Shown here: positions 11,302-12,070 of the stretch, one piece after another
Position numbering within the stretch: position 1 is the stretch's first letter
Layout of the letters: every line of letters starts with the position of its first letter
Source: DASTHS01 sp035718085
GTDB taxonomy: Bacteria > Actinomycetota > Acidimicrobiia > Acidimicrobiales > Palsa-688
Assembly: GCA_035718085.1 (NCBI GenBank)
Contig: DASTHS010000138.1
Coordinates: forward strand, 1-12,070
Direction: 5' to 3'
DNA length: 12,070 nt
Made by a program: the position numbers and the translations under genes
Notes under the pieces: model-generated
Database searches by the model: none
The model's input: the letters and a program-made list of their open reading frames with translations, nothing else
What the model was told of the DNA's origin: nothing

Positions 11302-12070
11302 TCAGGGGCGCAGCATGGTGACCACCCCGTCGCCGGGCGGCCGGGTCGGCGGCCGGCGGACGGTGGCGGCGACCCCGTCGGCGAGCACGGCGTCGACGGC
11401 GTCGAGCAGCGAGGCGCACCGCCGGACCCGCACGCCGGGGACGTCGGGCGCCGACGCCGGCACCAAGGCGGTGGCGTAGCCGAGGCGCGCCGCCTCCCGC
11501 AGGCGGCGCTCGGTGGCCGCGACCTGGCGCAGCTCACCGGCGAGGCCGACCTCGCCGAGCACGACCAGGCCCTCGGGGAGGGCCCGGCCGGCGACGGCCG
11601 AGGCCAGGGCGACCGCCACGGCCAGGTCGGCCCCCGGCTCGGCGACGCGCACCCCGCCGACGGCCGACACGTAGACGTCGTGCTGCAGGCAGGCCACCCC
11701 CGCCCGTTGGTGGAGCACGGCGAGCAGCAGCGAGACCCGCCCGGCGTCGAGCCCGGACACCTGCCGGCGGGGCGCGGCGAGTGTCGACGGGACGACGAGG
11801 GCCTGCACCTCGACCAGCAGCGGCCGGTAGCCCTCCATCAGCGGCACGACGACCGAGCCGGGCGTGCCGGGCCGGCGATCACCGAGGAACATGCCGCTCG
11901 GGTCGGGCACGCCCGCCAGACCCCCGTCACCCATCTCGAACAGCCCGAGCTCGCCGGTGGGCCCGAAGCGGTGCTTGACCGACCGCAGCAGCCGCAGGGC
12001 GTGGTTGCGGTCGCCGTCGAAGGTCAAGACGGTGTCGACGACGTGCTCGAGCACCCGCGGCCCGGCCAGG
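11302..12070 (-). CDS. radA: DNA repair protein RadA/Sms, 5' part outside the window
   Basis: The C-terminal 255 residues of RadA, an ATP-driven DnaB-like helicase of branch migration in recombination repair. Seen, numbering from the window edge: LAGPRVLEHVVDTVLTFDGD (1-20); SVKHRFGPTGELGLFEM (30-46), which is the RadA-specific KNRFG motif with His in place of Asn; GSVVVPLMEGYRPLLVEVQA (71-90); and the Lon-protease-like C-terminal domain with RVSLLLAVL (111-119), LQHDVYVSAVGGV (128-140), ALPEGLVVLGEVGLAGELRQ (163-182) and RLREAARLGY (189-198). The zinc finger and Walker motifs are beyond the right edge. The stop lies 53 bases before the disA start. Confidence 0.95.
   Translation of the reverse strand, partial: LAGPRVLEHVVDTVLTFDGDRNHALRLLRSVKHRFGPTGELGLFEMGDGGLAGVPDPSGMFLGDRRPGTPGSVVVPLMEGYRPLLVEVQALVVPSTLAAPRRQVSGLDAGRVSLLLAVLHQRAGVACLQHDVYVSAVGGVRVAEPGADLAVAVALASAVAGRALPEGLVVLGEVGLAGELRQVAATERRLREAARLGYATALVPASAPDVPGVRVRRCASLLDAVDAVLADGVAATVRRPPTRPPGDGVVTMLRP

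Noticed and set aside
10343..11479. Plus-strand frame of nearly 380 codons opposite disA
   Set aside because: Antisense to a full-length DisA with intact DGA and RHR motifs; His/Gly/Val-rich composition typical of shadow frames.
1..12070. CRISPR array, insertion sequence or prophage
   Set aside because: No spaced direct repeats, transposase motifs, terminal inverted repeats with target duplication or phage genes were seen. The tRNA shows no duplicated 3' end that would mark an integrated element.

Overview
This window comes from a very GC-rich bacterial chromosome and looks actinobacterial. CarD, a GlxR-like Crp regulator, DisA, RadA and a small WYWC protein of the actinobacterial type all fit. 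A sigma factor closely resembling Firmicute SigH/Spo0H, combined with the carD-ispD-ispF-rlmB order, suggests a deep lineage such as Acidimicrobiia. That placement is inference from recalled families; no search was run.

Layout, left part (1-3074). A partial fluoride channel gene (fluC/crcB) runs off the left edge on the minus strand. Divergent from it, on the plus strand, are: a carboxymuconolactone decarboxylase-family gene; a tightly coupled pair made of an unrecognised 132-aa protein and a DUF6036/AbiEii-like nucleotidyltransferase; tRNA-Thr(UGU) followed by a large nested inverted repeat; a membrane-anchored Thr/Pro-rich surface protein; and a conserved 59-aa protein. The last gene converges with the next block, with 5 bases between the two stop codons.

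Right part (3080-12070), almost all minus strand. In transcription order (right to left): radA (3' part only), disA, carD, ispD, ispF, rlmB, sigH-like, a histidine phosphatase and a GT-C-type membrane protein. One gene, a Crp/FNR regulator, lies on the plus strand between disA and carD, divergent from carD and convergent with disA. carD, ispD, ispF and rlmB are joined by three 4-base stop/start overlaps (CTGA, GTGA, GTGA), so they form one translationally coupled unit: an RNA polymerase regulator, two consecutive MEP isoprenoid enzymes and a 23S rRNA methyltransferase. IspD has no ATG/GTG/TTG start before its nucleotide-binding loop and probably starts at the CTG overlapping the carD stop.

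Expression signals. Several start codons sit 7-8 bases after a TANNNT -10 box with no Shine-Dalgarno, consistent with leaderless mRNAs (CMD gene, phosphatase, crp, disA). Others have clear Shine-Dalgarno sequences (Thr/Pro protein, carD, sigH-like). The sigH-like gene has the best promoter, a perfect TTGACA at 17-base spacing, and a strong stem-loop at the predicted 5' end of its mRNA.

No mobile element, CRISPR array or prophage was seen. The region is mostly ordinary core genome. The least understood items are the 132-aa protein/nucleotidyltransferase pair, the Spo0H-type sigma factor with its leader hairpin, and the hidden IspD N-terminus.
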